Notes: generated by a model from the sequence alone, not told the origin. Positions 1 through 11,654 are shown, counted from the stretch's first letter. The stretch is DNA of 64,000 bases from Pterobdella sp. o SKG-2022 (GCA_964035795.1 OZ038324.1:248001-312000), one strand, 5' to 3'. Numbers and translations are program-made.

Positions 1-570
1 GCATGCGAAACATGGACTGTGTATAGTCGTCACGCTAAGCAGCTAAACTCTTTCCACATGCGATGCTTTTGGAAATTGCTTCACATTCAATGACGAACAA
101 AGTGCCCAACACTGAAGTACTCCAGAGCTAATGTGGGAAGCATTCATGCGTTTTTCAAGCGCTTTCAGCTCAGGTGGGCAGTGCACGTTTTCAGAATGCC
201 CGACGAGCGTCTGCTACTTTTTGTAAAGCTGATTGGAGGTCAGAAAAAGCGATATAAAGACACACTGAAGGCTTCTCTCAAACATTGCTACATTGCTACA
301 CTTGAGAAAAAATAGCATGAAAACGGCCTACCTGGTGCAAACTGTTTTCAGTAGTCTGTCGAGCTTTGAAACGAGGCGTGTGAAAGAGCAGATGCAAAAA
401 CGCCACGGTCTCCCCGTGATTACTGAGTACTGCCTTTTCTACATTAGAGTATTTCTGTTCACACTGTTCAAGGCTGACCAACCATCTTCGAACCCACAGA
501 ACTCAGGAATGGAAGTTGTGGTCGTCTTTGCCCGCAAAGGACAAGCATCATCATCTTTTCATTAAGTATT
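1..570 (+). mobile_element. 3' tail of a CR1/Jockey-like LINE, truncated by the window edge
   Basis: From base 1 the plus strand reads ACETWTVYSRHAKQLNSFHM, the usual region after the RT thumb (YGCETWTLYRRH.K.LE.FH). Next comes QLRWAVHVFRMPDERL and GGQKKRYKDTLKASLK, the LINE C-terminal block (LRW.GHV.RM.D.RLP; RG..K.RYKD..K..LK). Near 520-560 there is a decayed C2H2-like end (CGRLCPQRTSI), typical of the 3' terminus of these ORF2 proteins. Stop codons and frameshifts mark it as dead. The RT core, if present, lies before base 1. Confidence 0.75.
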
Positions 571-1224
571 TCATCCGACCTTCAACACATTTCGCCCTTA
601 TTTCAATGCTCTCGTACTTGAACCACTCTTCCATACTTCTCCCCCATTCCTGACTTTAGCGTGCAGAACCATACTTTCTGCTTGAAAGCCTGTTTCAGAT
701 CAGTGATGACTCCTAAACTCTTGTGGTGGCATCCTTGAAACGATTATTGCATCGGCACTTAACTGCTCTAAAACTGCGTGCTCACAAATCACGAAAAATT
801 TTTGTCATTTAGGCTCATAACTAAATGATTTATATAAATAAAAAAAATTTTTATTTGATTATATTTTATTTGTTTTCAAATTTTATGATTCGAAAATTTT
901 TCGTAAAGCATTTTTACAAATGTCTAATCATTTCTTCGATTTATTGGCTCCAAAATAATTAATTTTTTCAAAGCAATTAGTAGCTCAATGTGGCATATAT
1001 TCTGATGTTCTGAAATTTTTTGTAACATTCGAGCTCGAAAATATTATCTATTTCAACAAATACCTTTGAAATGCGCACATCTATTTTGGATACTTTTTGA
1101 AAAATATGGATGGATGAAATATTCAAAAGCTATTATAAATATACACATTATAAGCATATATGGCAAGTATTAAGTTGAATTTTAATTCATTCAGTTAAAA
1201 TAAGTAATAGCATTTTCTGATTAT
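571..1224. other. AT-rich intergenic stretch, nothing recognised
   Basis: Very AT-rich DNA with short homopolymer runs. No long open frame, RNA gene or recognised repeat is visible. Confidence 0.5.
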
Positions 1225-1420
1225 TATTTTAAACAAGATAAATCAAATCAATGACGAGTATGATTATAGTGGCATCAACTTGAGAAGTTTCTAGACCACT
1301 GAGTATTATGAACTTTGAATGCAATTTAATATAATGTATGTTTTTTAAATATGACAATTTTTTAAAAAATTATGCAAGTATAACTAAATAAACAAAACAA
1401 CTAAGATTATATGAAAAGTC
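1225..1420. repeat. Dispersed repeat, copy 1 (unclassified)
   Basis: Contains the phrase GACGAGTATGATTATAGTGG followed by a gap-tolerant block ending GAGTATTATGAACTTTGAAT. Related text recurs at 11226-11345, 11655-11740 and, more weakly, 60580-60650. No coding capacity is visible. It could be a LINE 3' UTR or a non-autonomous element. Confidence 0.6.
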
Positions 1421-1590
1421 TGTTTGAAACAAAAGCAATCATAAAATTTTATGCTAATAAATTTGAAAGCGTATTTTGAATCGATGCTCACTCATTTCTG
1501 GCCTTTTTTATTTTAAAAATAATTAATATTAATTTATAAAAGCAATAAAGAATCTGCGAAAAACCGATAATGCCAAAAGGATGATAGAGC

Positions 1591-2520
1591 ATGGAACAAA
1601 GGGATATCAGACTACAAACCTTACAAGAAAAAACTGGCAACAATACGAAGAGGAATTATTCAAAGTATCAGATTGTTTTCCCTATGTGTTTATTATGTCA
1701 CTTTCTCTTTGACAATGCTGTTGAAAAAGCAAAAGTTGGTTACAAGCTCCAAGGCATCAGTCAACTATCTTTTCTACATGGATGATTCAAAAGTATACGC
1801 TAAAGATAGTTCAGAGCTGGATTCCGTCTTTTCATGATTATGGTAGACACTTGGAATGTGATCATACAGCTGGGCGTTTGATAGATAGTCCCTCCAGGAG
1901 ATATTTTTGACTCAGGAGCATACGAGTGCCATCCTTTCACCAAGTGACATCAAACTAATTGAAATAAAAGCAATATTTTACAAATGGAGCTTTAGACTCA
2001 ACAAAGAAATGCTGATTAATGAAGGAGAATGACAATGAAAATCTTTGAAAGCTACGTCGGAACATGTAAAAATTAAAAAACCAAACTCTGGCAACTAGCG
2101 ATGGACAGATTAAACCTAATTTGGAAGACTGTGATAAGTGTGGAAAAAAAAAGAATTTTTAAAGCTTTTTTTTTTCAATTTTCCTATAATAGCTGCAGTG
2201 CTTGGGCAGACTAAAAGCATCAGAAGCTCAATAAACTCCTACCAAAGAAAGCACATACAAAGACTGAAAAGTTCATTAGCCAGATGTTATGAAAAACAGA
2301 ATGCAACTCCGTCATACCACCGCTACACCAGGAAGTAAGACATATGCCGTAACGACCCGCCGGCAAAAAAAATTTTTGAAAAAGCTCTAAAGAATTCCAA
2401 AAAAAAGAGGCAGACTACCATCAACTTTTCTCAATACATTGATAAATGTCATGAACCAAAATAAACATAGACAACATTGAAAAAATCGATAAAGATGCGT
2501 ATCGAGAAATTATTAGGACA
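1591..2520 (+). mobile_element. Decayed reverse-transcriptase fragment of a LINE
   Basis: At 1678-1830 the translation resembles the RT palm of LINEs whose catalytic box is YMDD: LCHFLF.NAVEKAK.GYKL, then a broken SQLSFLHG/MDDSKVYAKDSSELDSVF, matching the family pattern ISHLLYMDDLKLYAK....L. Several frameshifts and stops follow up to about 2520. The end positions are approximate. The family may be the one whose C-terminal part appears at 24660-26070, but that link is inference. Confidence 0.55.
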
Positions 2521-2555
2521 TTGTTAACTGAGATTAGGTCTGAAAACAAAAATAA

Positions 2556-2622
2556 ATTAATTATATATATATATATTTATATATATTTATTTATTTATTT
2601 ATTTATTTATTTATATACACTA
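2556..2622. repeat. Simple repeat (TA)n/(TTTA)n
   Basis: An uninterrupted AT-only stretch changes from TA to TTTA units. Confidence 0.9.
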
Positions 2623-2629
2623 GTTGACC

Positions 2630-3008
2630 TTACAATTTGACAGTACTATCTTCTGGGTTAGTCAGACAATTTAACACAGTCAAACTGAGCTTGATCCTCA
2701 TTTTTAATAGAAAGAAGATTTTTAAATTGGTTTTTCCAAATTTTGAGACGATTTTCTTTTGGATAAAGATGACGGACTCTTTTCTGACAATTTCTTTATT
2801 AGATTCCAGGCGTTCTTTGGATTTCCCCGTGTCTAGCGTTTTTAAAACGGTCATATGTCTTGGGTTGGGTATTTTGGTGAAGTTAAACCCATTAGATTTA
2901 AGCTTTTTGGTGTTTAATCGGGGTACATCCATGGTAGGAGAAGTTTTTTCAACACACAGACACAAAAGACGTGTAAGCGTTGATCTATTGATAAACCGTC
3001 GAATTTGA
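2630..3008 (-). other. Unrecognised reading frame, open on both strands
   Basis: Both strands stay open for more than 110 codons, which is unusual in DNA this AT-rich. The minus frame (111 codons from a Met at 2965) is rich in Lys, Leu and Thr with no motif I recognise. It could be a TE remnant or chance. No splice context ties it to the HSD17B8-like gene on the right. Confidence 0.2.
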
Positions 3009-3009
3009 A

Positions 3010-4200
3010 AAGATTAAATTGTCTTTGGTAGTGACCAGAACATTTTCATGGCACAGTGTCCGTCAGTAGATATTTCTGTTAATTTTTTCAAAGCACGAAG
3101 TTACTGTTACTATGTTGTGGTTACCCCCATTAGTAGTAGAGGAAGTATGGCTTTCGTAATACTGAAATATGTTTACTTCAAAAAACAAGTTTGTATACTT
3201 GATAATGTGAGTACGAAAAGCTTCGTGTTATTCCTCAGTTAATAAGTGTGATGAAATCGTTTTTTGTTATTAGGCTAGTTTAGTTAATCACTTTGCTTTA
3301 AAATATTTGCTTATAATTTACGAAATTTATATAAATCAAAATAATAAATGGAAATTGGGAAATAACTAGTAAAATTGATGAAACTATCGGTAGTTAGTCA
3401 CTCACCCCAGCCGTTCTAAAAATAACCCTTACCAACTTTATCTTGAAGCTGTTGTTTTTTTTATGAATAATAATAGAACTTTTTTTTGATGTTTTTAATT
3501 AAATTTCTATTTTTGTTTTTATCAATTTTTCGTTATCAAGTCGATAGTGGTCAGTGGCTACAGCCAGTTTGCTATGTATAAAATACCTGTTTTATTACAA
3601 TTACGCAACAAAACTGAAAAACGCCACAACTTTCTTTCCTCGAAATAAAAAGTGAATGCTTCAAATGAGGCAGCCGAAAATGATCGTCCTTGTTCCGCGC
3701 CCTAAGCAGTGAAAAACCACTCAGAATTCTCTATGCTGAGTTGTGTAAAATTGTGACTATGCATTATAGTTTATTTGGTAATAACCAAAGATAAAAAAGG
3801 GTCAACACTCTTACTTGTGCTTTTTGATTTTAAAAGTGGAAACGACAAGCTAAAAAAACTGGTAAGTTTACAATCTTGCAAGGTTGTTACGCAAGGGGTG
3901 GTAGTTGTAGAAGGCTCCGGGTTGAGAAGAGCAAAACTTAGCTTTGGTTGCTAGCTAACTTTTTACTGCTTAGATTGCAAAAACCAAGCACCCATATGAC
4001 TAAGCCTTGTTTTTCTAGCACAGTAATAAAGTTTTGGATCTCAGTGACTTTGAGTCAGATTAACATTGAAAACTGCTATCATCAAACATCTAGTCAGTGA
4101 TGAAAATGACAGATGACCAAAAAACTATTCATAAAAATGATATCACAACCAGAGGTAAACAAACACAAAGTATCTTTTAATCTAAATCACGGAGCTTCAC
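3010..4200. other. Intergenic or intronic AT-rich DNA, nothing recognised
   Basis: No supported feature. The missing last coding exon of the HSD17B8-like gene, which would encode the C-terminal GG-L(F)M region, was looked for on the minus strand here and was not found. Confidence 0.4.
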
Positions 4201-4220
4201 CCAAGTATTACTTACGTTAT

Positions 4221-4300
4221 GTCTCGAATAGTTCAGCTGGTAAAGCATTAGACTAATTATCTAAAGTAACCAAGTTCAACCCCGCGTGGGCCGACAATTA
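4221..4300 (+). repeat. tRNA-Ile-derived SINE head, copy 1
   Basis: A tRNA-like stretch has an A-box-like TAGTTCAGCTGGTAAAGC, an anticodon stem TTAGA/TCTAA around loop CTAATTA (anticodon AAT, isoleucine), and a degraded B box (AAGTTCAACCC). Related copies lie at 38060 (+), 24285 (-) and 35420 (-), two of them with a shared 3' tail ending near AAAGCGC..TATAAAT. Repetition and decay argue for a SINE rather than a functional tRNA gene. Confidence 0.7.
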
Positions 4301-4691
4301 TGAACACAAGGAGTAACGCCCTGTGAAACATCTGTTTAGCTAATGAAAACCCAATATACAACATTGCTTCCCGAACGCACTACGCCAAATATGTGTGCCA
4401 CTAATTTACGAAGATTGAAGCAAAAAGTGTGGAAATAAACAAGAGGCCACAAAATAATGCGGCTAGCTCCCTAACTGTACGCTCTATGACTTTTTATTGT
4501 TTTCGCAGAAACAATAATTGCTTTTTTATTAAAATTTATCATATTATTGAAGCATCTAACAACATTCATAAATATTTTATTGATTTCAAATGAAAAAAAA
4601 CTAGAAGTTAGTATATCTAAGCTTTCCCATCTACATCATCAAGAGACATCATCTTAAAAATCCAGCAATTTATCAACAAATAAACACTAAC

Positions 4692-4802
4692 CCTCGGGCC
4701 TCCCGAATCTCTTGAATGGAATCATTTCTATCAATGCTGTAGGCATCAGGGAATGGTGTGGTCATGGGGGTGTCAATGAAACCCGGCAAGATAGCGTTCA
4801 CC
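4692..4802 (-). CDS. HSD17B8: HSD17B8-like exon: VLPGFIxTPMT segment
   Basis: 111 bp between CTGCAG|G and GG|GTTAGT. Encodes [20 protein letters not shown] and [17 protein letters not shown]. The PGFI.TPMT signature is conserved. The helix after it is longer or more divergent than the vertebrate form. Confidence 0.8.
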
Positions 4803-7161
4803 CTGCAGTACGGCCGTGAGCAGTGCATTTCGTTACATCCATTTTTCATAGTAATTTGCTAATTCATTCAACATCTAGTTTGGCTGACGAGAAAACTATA
4901 AAGTGAAGAAAATGTGATAATATGAAAAAAGTTTACCACACGGAGACATAAGACTAAAACAAAATAAATTAGCGGATCTTCAAAAAACTTGCGAGTAAAA
5001 ATTTGAATGTTTTTTTACCTGATATGATGCCTTCCAAGCTCTTTGGCTATGCTTTTTGTATAGCCAATGACGCCAGCCTTTGAAGCAGAATAGTTACACT
5101 GATATCTGTTTCCAACCTTACCTAAGATACTAGCAACGTTTACAATAGAACCCAGAGAATGCGAAGAGGAAACTGGACTGGCAAGTAACATCCGAGTAAA
5201 ACTCTGGCACATGAGGTGAGTTCCCTGGTGTGGGTTGGTGTGTAGAAATAATATTGAGTATGTTTTGTTAGTTAGTGTGTTGTGGTATGTAATAATGTGA
5301 TATAAAACAAAAAAATAGAGAGTGAAATGATGTGGTGTGGTTTGGAGTGGTATGGTTTGGAGTGATGTTGTGTGGTTTGGAAAAACGTAAGAGGGTTAGG
5401 AGTAATTTGGTGTGGTTTGGAGTGTTGTGGTGTATTTTGGAGTATTGTAAATTGTTGTCAAATAAAATAGTTGCGGAAGGTTAAAATGTGAAATAGCGTA
5501 GCATAGGGCTACATGGTTAAAGTCATGTAGTGTGAGTTGATGTTGACTTTATACACAAACTACAGTGGTGTAAATTGAAAGGAATTTGCTGTGAGAAATA
5601 GGTTAGAGTGCAATTCTATAAAAAATGTTTAATTTTGGACCATATCTTCATAAAAATACAACATTCATTGAATAAAAAGAAGTTAGCAAAATTTAAATAA
5701 AAAGTCGATTATAGATAGTGAGTTTAGGAAAGTCCATAACCTGCTTTGATGTTTAAAATATTTTTCGAAGATGTGTGGGTAAAAACAAAAAAATTGAGTT
5801 TATCGGTAAGGTGACTTAACCATACGTGCAACAACCACCAGCTTTTAGGCAGTTTTTAAACTGTTCCTTGAACTTTCTAAAAACAGACTGAACCCTCATT
5901 GAAAAAACATTCAAACTTACTCTACCTTGTCATGTGTGTCTAAGGAAAAATTTTCTGGTATCCTTAATAAGCCTGGCTGTTGTGTTGATTAAGAATTGGA
6001 GTCTGTTTTTTTGATATTTGGGGAGCCCTGCAAGGATAGTCTATTCGGCTCAATACCAGTGCTGATGCCAATGTTTTTAAAGACTCAGAACTAAAAAATC
6101 CTTAATTGATTTTATTTGTCTCAAAGATATAAAACCGCATCGCAAAATTCTGTTGATCTGAGTCTTCACAGAAAAATCTACATCAACCAGAAGCCAAGAC
6201 TTGACATTTCTCGAAAGGCTAATGTTATCTGCAACTATTCTCATTAGACAACGCAAAATTCTAAGACGTTTTTGACATTGGAGAACCAAATTTGACATCT
6301 ATGCACTCAGATAAAGCTACCTGCAGACCAAGTTACTTTTTATATTTAGAATGATCATAAGTTCAAGTGTCATCTACATATTAGAAAAACTGAAATTGTG
6401 CCTCATAATTAACTTTTCCAAATCAAGAGTATGATGCAAAAACAGACTTCATGTTTGGGTCGTCTAGCTTCTTATTAAAGCTGTAAATCACAACGTTAAG
6501 AATGTATTTTTTGTTTTTCATTCTTTAAAAAAATGAAGTTCAAAATATACAGCAAATTCAAGTTTTTTGAAGATCAGTACTAGCAAACACTCAAGGTCAA
6601 AAGCACTGTGCCCACCTTCAGTTATCAGTTTCTATTTAAGCCACAACATAAATGTCTAATATATTGTTGTAAAATGTTTACTTTTTAAAAAAAATTGAAG
6701 CTTGGTTCATCAAAAAGTTAAAGGTACTTTGAGGTTGACTCGCAAGACATCGTCCCACTGTTGCTCGTTCATGTCGACCAACCACCCGTCCCTGATGATA
6801 CCGGCACAATTGACCAGTCCTCTTGGAGTAGCGTTAAAAGCCAGTTTGATCTGCTGCATAAGGCATTCTACTTCGGCAGAACTTGATATGTCACCACTGA
6901 AGTGCTTCAAGAATTCTGTGAGGTTGGCAACAAAAACTCAAAAGTATTTATGAAGCATCTTGAAAAGATAATTTTTGAATATAGGAAAACCATTTTATTC
7001 AAACGAAAGAATATAAAATTATGATGATTTCTAAAGAAAACCATGGTCCGAACAACAACCTGTATTGTTATCTTGCCCCTTCTGAAGGTCTACAGAAGCC
7101 ACCTGGGATCCGGCAGCCAGTAGCTTGCGACACACAGCCCTGCCTATTCCGCTGACACCCC
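4692..7161 (-). CDS. HSD17B8: HSD17B8-like short-chain dehydrogenase / mitochondrial 3-ketoacyl-ACP reductase (partial gene, four exons)
   Basis: Four minus-strand exons (7161-7060, 6915-6728, 5224-5019, 4802-4692) join with agreeing phases into about 202 residues of a classical SDR. Visible features are the glycine-rich nucleotide loop [10 protein letters not shown], the second-strand acidic residue in VASVDL, the NNAG-type motif VNCAG, the structural Asn in RVNLK, the catalytic Ser in [14 protein letters not shown], the YxxxK pair in [12 protein letters not shown], and [14 protein letters not shown]. The wording IxGKVGN...[10 protein letters not shown] and ELGRHHIR is closest to HSD17B8. 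In animals HSD17B8 acts in mitochondria, pairing with CBR4 to reduce 3-ketoacyl-ACP and also oxidising estradiol. The first exon (initial Met and first beta strand) and last exon were not found. The 7.7-10.5 kb LINE sits upstream, where the first intron would lie. Other FabG-like SDRs are possible but less likely. Confidence 0.85.
5019..5224 (-). CDS. HSD17B8: HSD17B8-like exon: catalytic Ser-Tyr-Lys
   Basis: 206 bp, phase 0 in and phase 2 out. Encodes [17 protein letters not shown], then the catalytic serine in [13 protein letters not shown], then [14 protein letters not shown] and ELGRHHIR. The acceptor CACACCAG lies at the border of a TGTGGTTTGGAG-type tandem array (5225-5455). Confidence 0.9.
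5225..5455. repeat. Imperfect TGTGGTTTGGAG-type minisatellite
   Basis: Degenerate units of about 15-18 bp (GGTGTGGTTTGGAGTG and variants) start right at the acceptor side of a HSD17B8-like exon. On the transcribed minus strand the array reads as C/A-rich sequence. Confidence 0.75.
5456..6700. other. HSD17B8-like intron, nothing recognised
   Basis: AT-rich intron between exons 6915-6728 and 5224-5019. No TE or RNA gene recognised. Confidence 0.5.
6728..6915 (-). CDS. HSD17B8: HSD17B8-like exon: NAG motif and substrate-side helix
   Basis: 188 bp after a CTCACAG acceptor, ending at CTCAAA|GTACCT. Encodes [32 protein letters not shown] and [10 protein letters not shown]. The conserved NAG block reads NCAG here, which is a common SDR variant. 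Confidence 0.88.
7060..7161 (-). CDS. HSD17B8: HSD17B8-like exon: Rossmann nucleotide-binding loop
   Basis: 102 bp, entered in phase 2 after a TTTGAG acceptor and left in phase 1 at G|GTTGTT. It encodes [20 protein letters not shown] and then [14 protein letters not shown], the NAD(P)-binding loop and second strand. Confidence 0.85.
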
Positions 7162-7164
7162 CTC

Positions 7165-7695
7165 AAATCAATTTCCAAAAAATGAAAATAACAATCATAA
7201 CAAAAATAAAATTAGTAAAAAAGAAATCAAGAAAGAACCTTGGTGGAAACGTAAAAGAATTAAAAAGAGAGCTGAGTTAGGTAAATGCATTAATGGAAAA
7301 TAAAAAAAATTTAGAAACGTTGCAAATTAAGTATAAGTTGAAAAAAACAAAACTGCTAAGGGTTAGACGAACTAATGCAAAAATTAAAAGCTAAAAGTGG
7401 AAAAACAACAATATGGACCAACGGTTAAAGCAACACCAATAAAACAGTTTAGGAACAACGAGTATTTTTCATAATAGCTTGAACAGTGTACATGCACTTG
7501 TCGCAGATGACCGAAAAGCTTTTCTTCCCTTTCATTTTCTTCATTATGTAAAGAAACAACCTCAACACTTTAGATACATAAATACAAACTACTTTTGATA
7601 ACAACAGTTTCAGCAAGACAAAGGTCAAGAAACCTTCACGTGGTGTCCCGCATAAGGTCTGCAAATCCAAAATCACTTCACTCAAACTCGCACAG
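7165..7695. other. Non-coding stretch upstream of the last recognised HSD17B8-like exon
   Basis: AT-rich. The missing first coding exon was not found here. Confidence 0.4.
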
Positions 7696-7699
7696 TGGG

Positions 7700-10520
7700 A
7701 GGCTTGCCTCCCTTTTTTTTTTATTTAGTCCCCACAACTAGGGGTCTAATATGTGGTGATTTTAATGCTTACCCCGTATCATGGGATGACTGTGCAAGAC
7801 GACCCCTGAGGGCAAGCCGTATATGACTGGTTGGAAGACAATGACCGAATCCTCTTAAATGATGGCTCTCCAGCCCGCTACTTTTATCACCGAGACAGAA
7901 ATAACCTGAGCGCTTCAGACTTAACAAACGTGGACCCACGTACTGCGGAATTCTGCAGCTGAACCCCTCTCGCCGAGCTCTCCTCCGACCACCTTGGTTA
8001 AATGGAAAGAGGAGCTTAAAATTGAGGCAAAAAAACGCCGACTAACTTTCAGAAAAGAGATTAGAGGAGGTATAAAAAAGTGAACCTCCCAACCTTGACC
8101 TCTCTGCGCTTCCAAAAAGTCTTCTCAACGCGTTCACTGATATTCTCAAAATAGCAGCGGAAGAAGCTATCCCCAAAAAATTTTTCCACTCAAACAATGT
8201 TCCATGGATGAATGGAGAGCTTGTCACTTATCCAAGAGAAGAATCGACTCTGCCAAGACTTGAATGCTGCCACTAGACCAGCCTACCTACAAAAATTGCT
8301 AAAAACTAGCTGAGAAGACAGCCGAGGCGAAGCGCACCGCTTCGCATTGCCATCTCCATAAGATCACGGAGACCAAGAACTCTAAGCAAGCCTGGGAAGT
8401 GGTGAAGTTGCTATCCAGCCCGCTTTCACAAGAGTCGAACAACGCTAAAATATAATAACCATTAATACGCCTCGGACAAGGCCAAAGCAACAGCCTTCGT
8501 GGTGGAACACGCATGAGTGAGTGGACGCAAAACTGATGTCAAGCAGGAAAACCATACGAGGGCTTCGAAGATACTCGTAGACTACAGAGCTCTCACCGGC
8601 AAACGCTCGAGCGCCCATTTACTCTTGATGAGCTCCGCCGTGCACTCCATCAACCCAAACCAAAGAAAGCTGCTGGACCGGACGAGATTGCTCTAGAGCT
8701 GCTAAAACAACTGCCCCCTGCTGCACTTCCCGTCCTTCTCCAACTTCTCAATACCAGCTGGGCCACACAATGATGCTCCCAATCATGGCGCACAGCGGTG
8801 ATCATCCCGTTCCACATGAAAGGTAAGGACCCTCAACTCATCGGGAGTTACCGCCCAATCACCCTAACATCAACCATAAGTAAAACTATGGAGAGAATCA
8901 TAGTCAACCGCATGTCAAAGTGGCTCTAAGATAATGGCAGACGGGTTTTCGCAAAGGCCGCTGCACCGCTGATCAATGTCTCCGGCTGTCCCAACTCATT
9001 ATGGATGGGTTCCAGTCCAAACTATGCCTGCACTCAGTTGCTGCATTTTTTGACTTCAGCAAAGTGTATGATCAAGTGTGGCGTGCAAACCTTCTTCAAA
9101 AGATGCTGAATATTGGCACTCCTCTTTGATTCGTTGAGTGGGTCAAGACCTGATTTACCCACCGAACAGCGCGTGTGAGGATGAACGAAACCACGGGACG
9201 CTGCCGTTCAAAGAAGGCCTTCCACCTCTCCTCTTTACCCTTTTATAAAAGACCTACTAGACTCCTTCGAGTCTACCATCCTCGTTTCAGGCTATGTTGA
9301 CGACGGCTCTGCTATGTAGTGGTAGTAATAAAGAAGAAGTTATGGCGACAGTAGAGTCAGAGGCAGCCAAAGTATACCAATGAGCCTTTGACAACCACCT
9401 AACCCTCAAAACGGTGAAGTCAGAAATCGCTTTTTCCTCTATGGATGCTTCTGAATCCTCCTGGAATCCAAAGATCACGGTAGGGGGTTCAAGGTTCAAA
9501 ACGAACCATACTCCTACATTGTTGGAGGTTCGATATGATCGCCGTCTGACGTTCAACGATCAGGTCCGGCACTTGAACCGAGTTATGAAGCAACGCTCCA
9601 GCCTTATGCGACAACTGAGCGGTAAGTCTTGGGATCCCCAAGACTTACCGCGGCCTTTGGAGATGCGGACGATCTACATAGCCACACTACGATCACTCGC
9701 GGAATACGCAGCTCCTGCTTGTGCGCTCTGGGCTTCCAAAACCACCTGCAAATCTTTACTGATGGATCTACCCTCAACGGTACGGAGAATGGAGGAGCCG
9801 GAGTGGTCGTCTTTAGAGGAAACACACTGGCACGTGCCTAATGGGACCTTTAGCAGCTCTTTTCAAGCCGAGAAAAGTTCCCTAATCGCTGCCCTCTTTT
9901 GGCTCAAACAGAAGGACGATTGGTTTTCAGTCTCTATCACAGACTGCAAGTCACTTCTACAAGCCCTCTCTAGCCCCAATATTACCGACCAAACCCCTCT
10001 GTTTCTCAACACTTCAATTGCGGCCTTTTATTAAACTAAAAACATTTGGTTGATCTGGGTCTCGAGCCACTGCAACCTACCGGGCAACGACCTAGCAGAC
10101 GAACAGGCCAAACTAGGCTCTGCCCTTCCCCAACCTACCATCCCACTGGATCCACAAACCCGGCTTGCCATTATTTGCAAAAGGTGCAAACCCACTCCAT
10201 TTATTCACCCCCGCTTCATTTTCCTCACCGTTTCTTGTCCCAGCCCAAAAGAATAGTCCCAACTGTCATAGAAAGACCTCGTCGATCTCATCCGATTCCG
10301 GTCTGGTCACCATCCCGCACTCCGAAAATGGCAACATCTGACGGGGAAAAAGTGATGATTGGTGCCGCCTCTGCCGAGCATCTATGGCTGCGGTGCCCTG
10401 CATTTTAGTCAACCCGTTATCACCGCCAGTTGGAGATTTCTTTCGGAGAACTAAGAAGCCTCCCACAAACCAGTCTAGCGCTTCTGAGGATCATCTTCAG
10501 GCGCCTTGAGTGACATAAAC
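7700..10520 (+). mobile_element. I/ingi-like LINE with endonuclease, RT and RNase H remnants
   Basis: The order matches a non-LTR element. An apurinic-endonuclease end (GLICGDFNAYPVSWDD, about 7740-7790) is followed by RT at about 8610-9300 (FTLDELRRALHQPKPKKAAG, IGSYRPITLTSTISKTMERI, and a broken AFFDFSKVYDQVWRANLLQK). The post-RT block (LEVRYDRRLTFNDQV..L.R, LEMRTIYIATLRSLAEYAAP) lies near 9520-9720. RNase H pieces follow: IFTDGSTLNGTENGGAGVV near 9755 and WVSSHCNLPGNDLADEQAKL near 10055. Many stops and frameshifts make it non-functional. It ends near an (AAAC)n-like tail at about 10510. A sister copy lies on the minus strand at 44060-46440. Confidence 0.88.
9619..9651. repeat. Perfect 33-nt palindrome inside the LINE
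   Basis: Arms GCGGTAAGTCTTGGG and CCCAAGACTTACCGC flank the three bases ATC. The sister LINE copy (minus strand, around 45300) shows no such hairpin at the corresponding place, so it looks like a local inverted duplication. Confidence 0.9.
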
Positions 10521-10524
10521 AAAC

Positions 10525-11035
10525 AAACAAACAACGGTTTTAGAGGGAATATGAAAACAACCAAAAAATATTAAACCTAAATTAATAAAATCACCTCAAA
10601 ATATACACTCGACTTTTGTACTAAAGTACCTTCAAACAAAGCACAAAAAACCGTTTCTATTCAACCCATCAGAAGCTATCTTAAATCAGAGATCGTTTCC
10701 TTTTCTCCCAACTAAAAACCTTTTGTCACATTCACATTACATTTCATCTTTTTAACTGCAAAAACAACCCTTCACAGCTTAAACCCAAGAGCTTGTGAAT
10801 GGACTCTGTGGAAGCAAGTTTATTTCTGAAGAAGTAGTTCGAATTAATGGAGAAAGGAGGTACTTCATATTGTGAATAGGAACAACGAGGCTAACAACAA
10901 CAACGTCACGGTTGAGATACCTCAACAAAAAGAAACAAGAGTTTTGGTCAAATTTAGGAAGCTAAAATTACATATATAATGAAAATGCCGGTTAATTAAA
11001 AAACTTCGAAACTTCAATGAATGGAAAAGCAAAAC
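10525..11035. other. AT-rich stretch, nothing recognised
   Basis: No feature supported. Confidence 0.4.
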
Positions 11036-11039
11036 AAGA

Positions 11040-11220
11040 AAAATTTATCATTGATAGTAGTAGTGCTTCCGATTTTCATTTCGGTGACGACGTAGTTTTT
11101 TCTCTATATTTGTCACCCATAGCAGTACATAGTTCGTTAGAAGTCAGCCCTATGTCTTCATGAAGTACGTCTTTCAGTGTTATATTTGGACGACCTCTTC
11201 TAGGACACTCTTCCGGCATT
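11040..11220 (-). mobile_element. LINE 3' terminal coding fragment
   Basis: The minus strand encodes ECPRRGRPNITLKDVLHEDI followed by GLTSNELCTAMGDK. This is the C-terminal block of a LINE ORF (RRGRP..T..D.L..DTGL...EL..A..DR..W). A second copy of the same block is at 29160-29320 on the plus strand. Confidence 0.65.
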
Positions 11221-11225
11221 AACCA

Positions 11226-11345
11226 GGAGTTTCTAGGCCACTAAGTATTATGAACTTTGAATGCAATGTGATATAATTTAAGATACGTTAAGTTTAACAA
11301 GGATTATGCAAATATAACTAAATAAAAAAAACAGAAAACAAAAAT
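11226..11345. repeat. Dispersed repeat, copy 2
   Basis: Shares the block around ACTAAGTATTATGAACTTTG and the downstream ATTATGCAAATATAACTAAA with 1225-1420. It directly abuts the LINE tail on its left. Confidence 0.6.
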
Positions 11346-11654
11346 TAAATGAAAGAAAGGCCTGTTGTTTGGCACTTCTAAATCACCACAATTGAAAGCA
11401 GAAAGTGCTTAACTTTTTTTTTTTTTTATTGTTAAATTTTTTGATTTTAATTAAATGATAATATTCTTTTCATCTTTCATAAAATTTTCATCCAAGTAAT
11501 GTTAGCTTTTATTACCCCCAAAAAACCATGAAGTGTTTATCTTTTTGTTCATAATTTTTTTTGTTTCAAAGGATAAATTGTTGATATTCACATTTCATCT
11601 ATTTTTTATGGAAAGCAAAAAATCTGAAATCATCCCAAAAAGAAGTAGTTCTTA

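Noticed and set aside
4221..4300. A functional tRNA-Ile gene
   Set aside because: The acceptor and T arms pair poorly and related decayed copies with a SINE tail occur in the same window.
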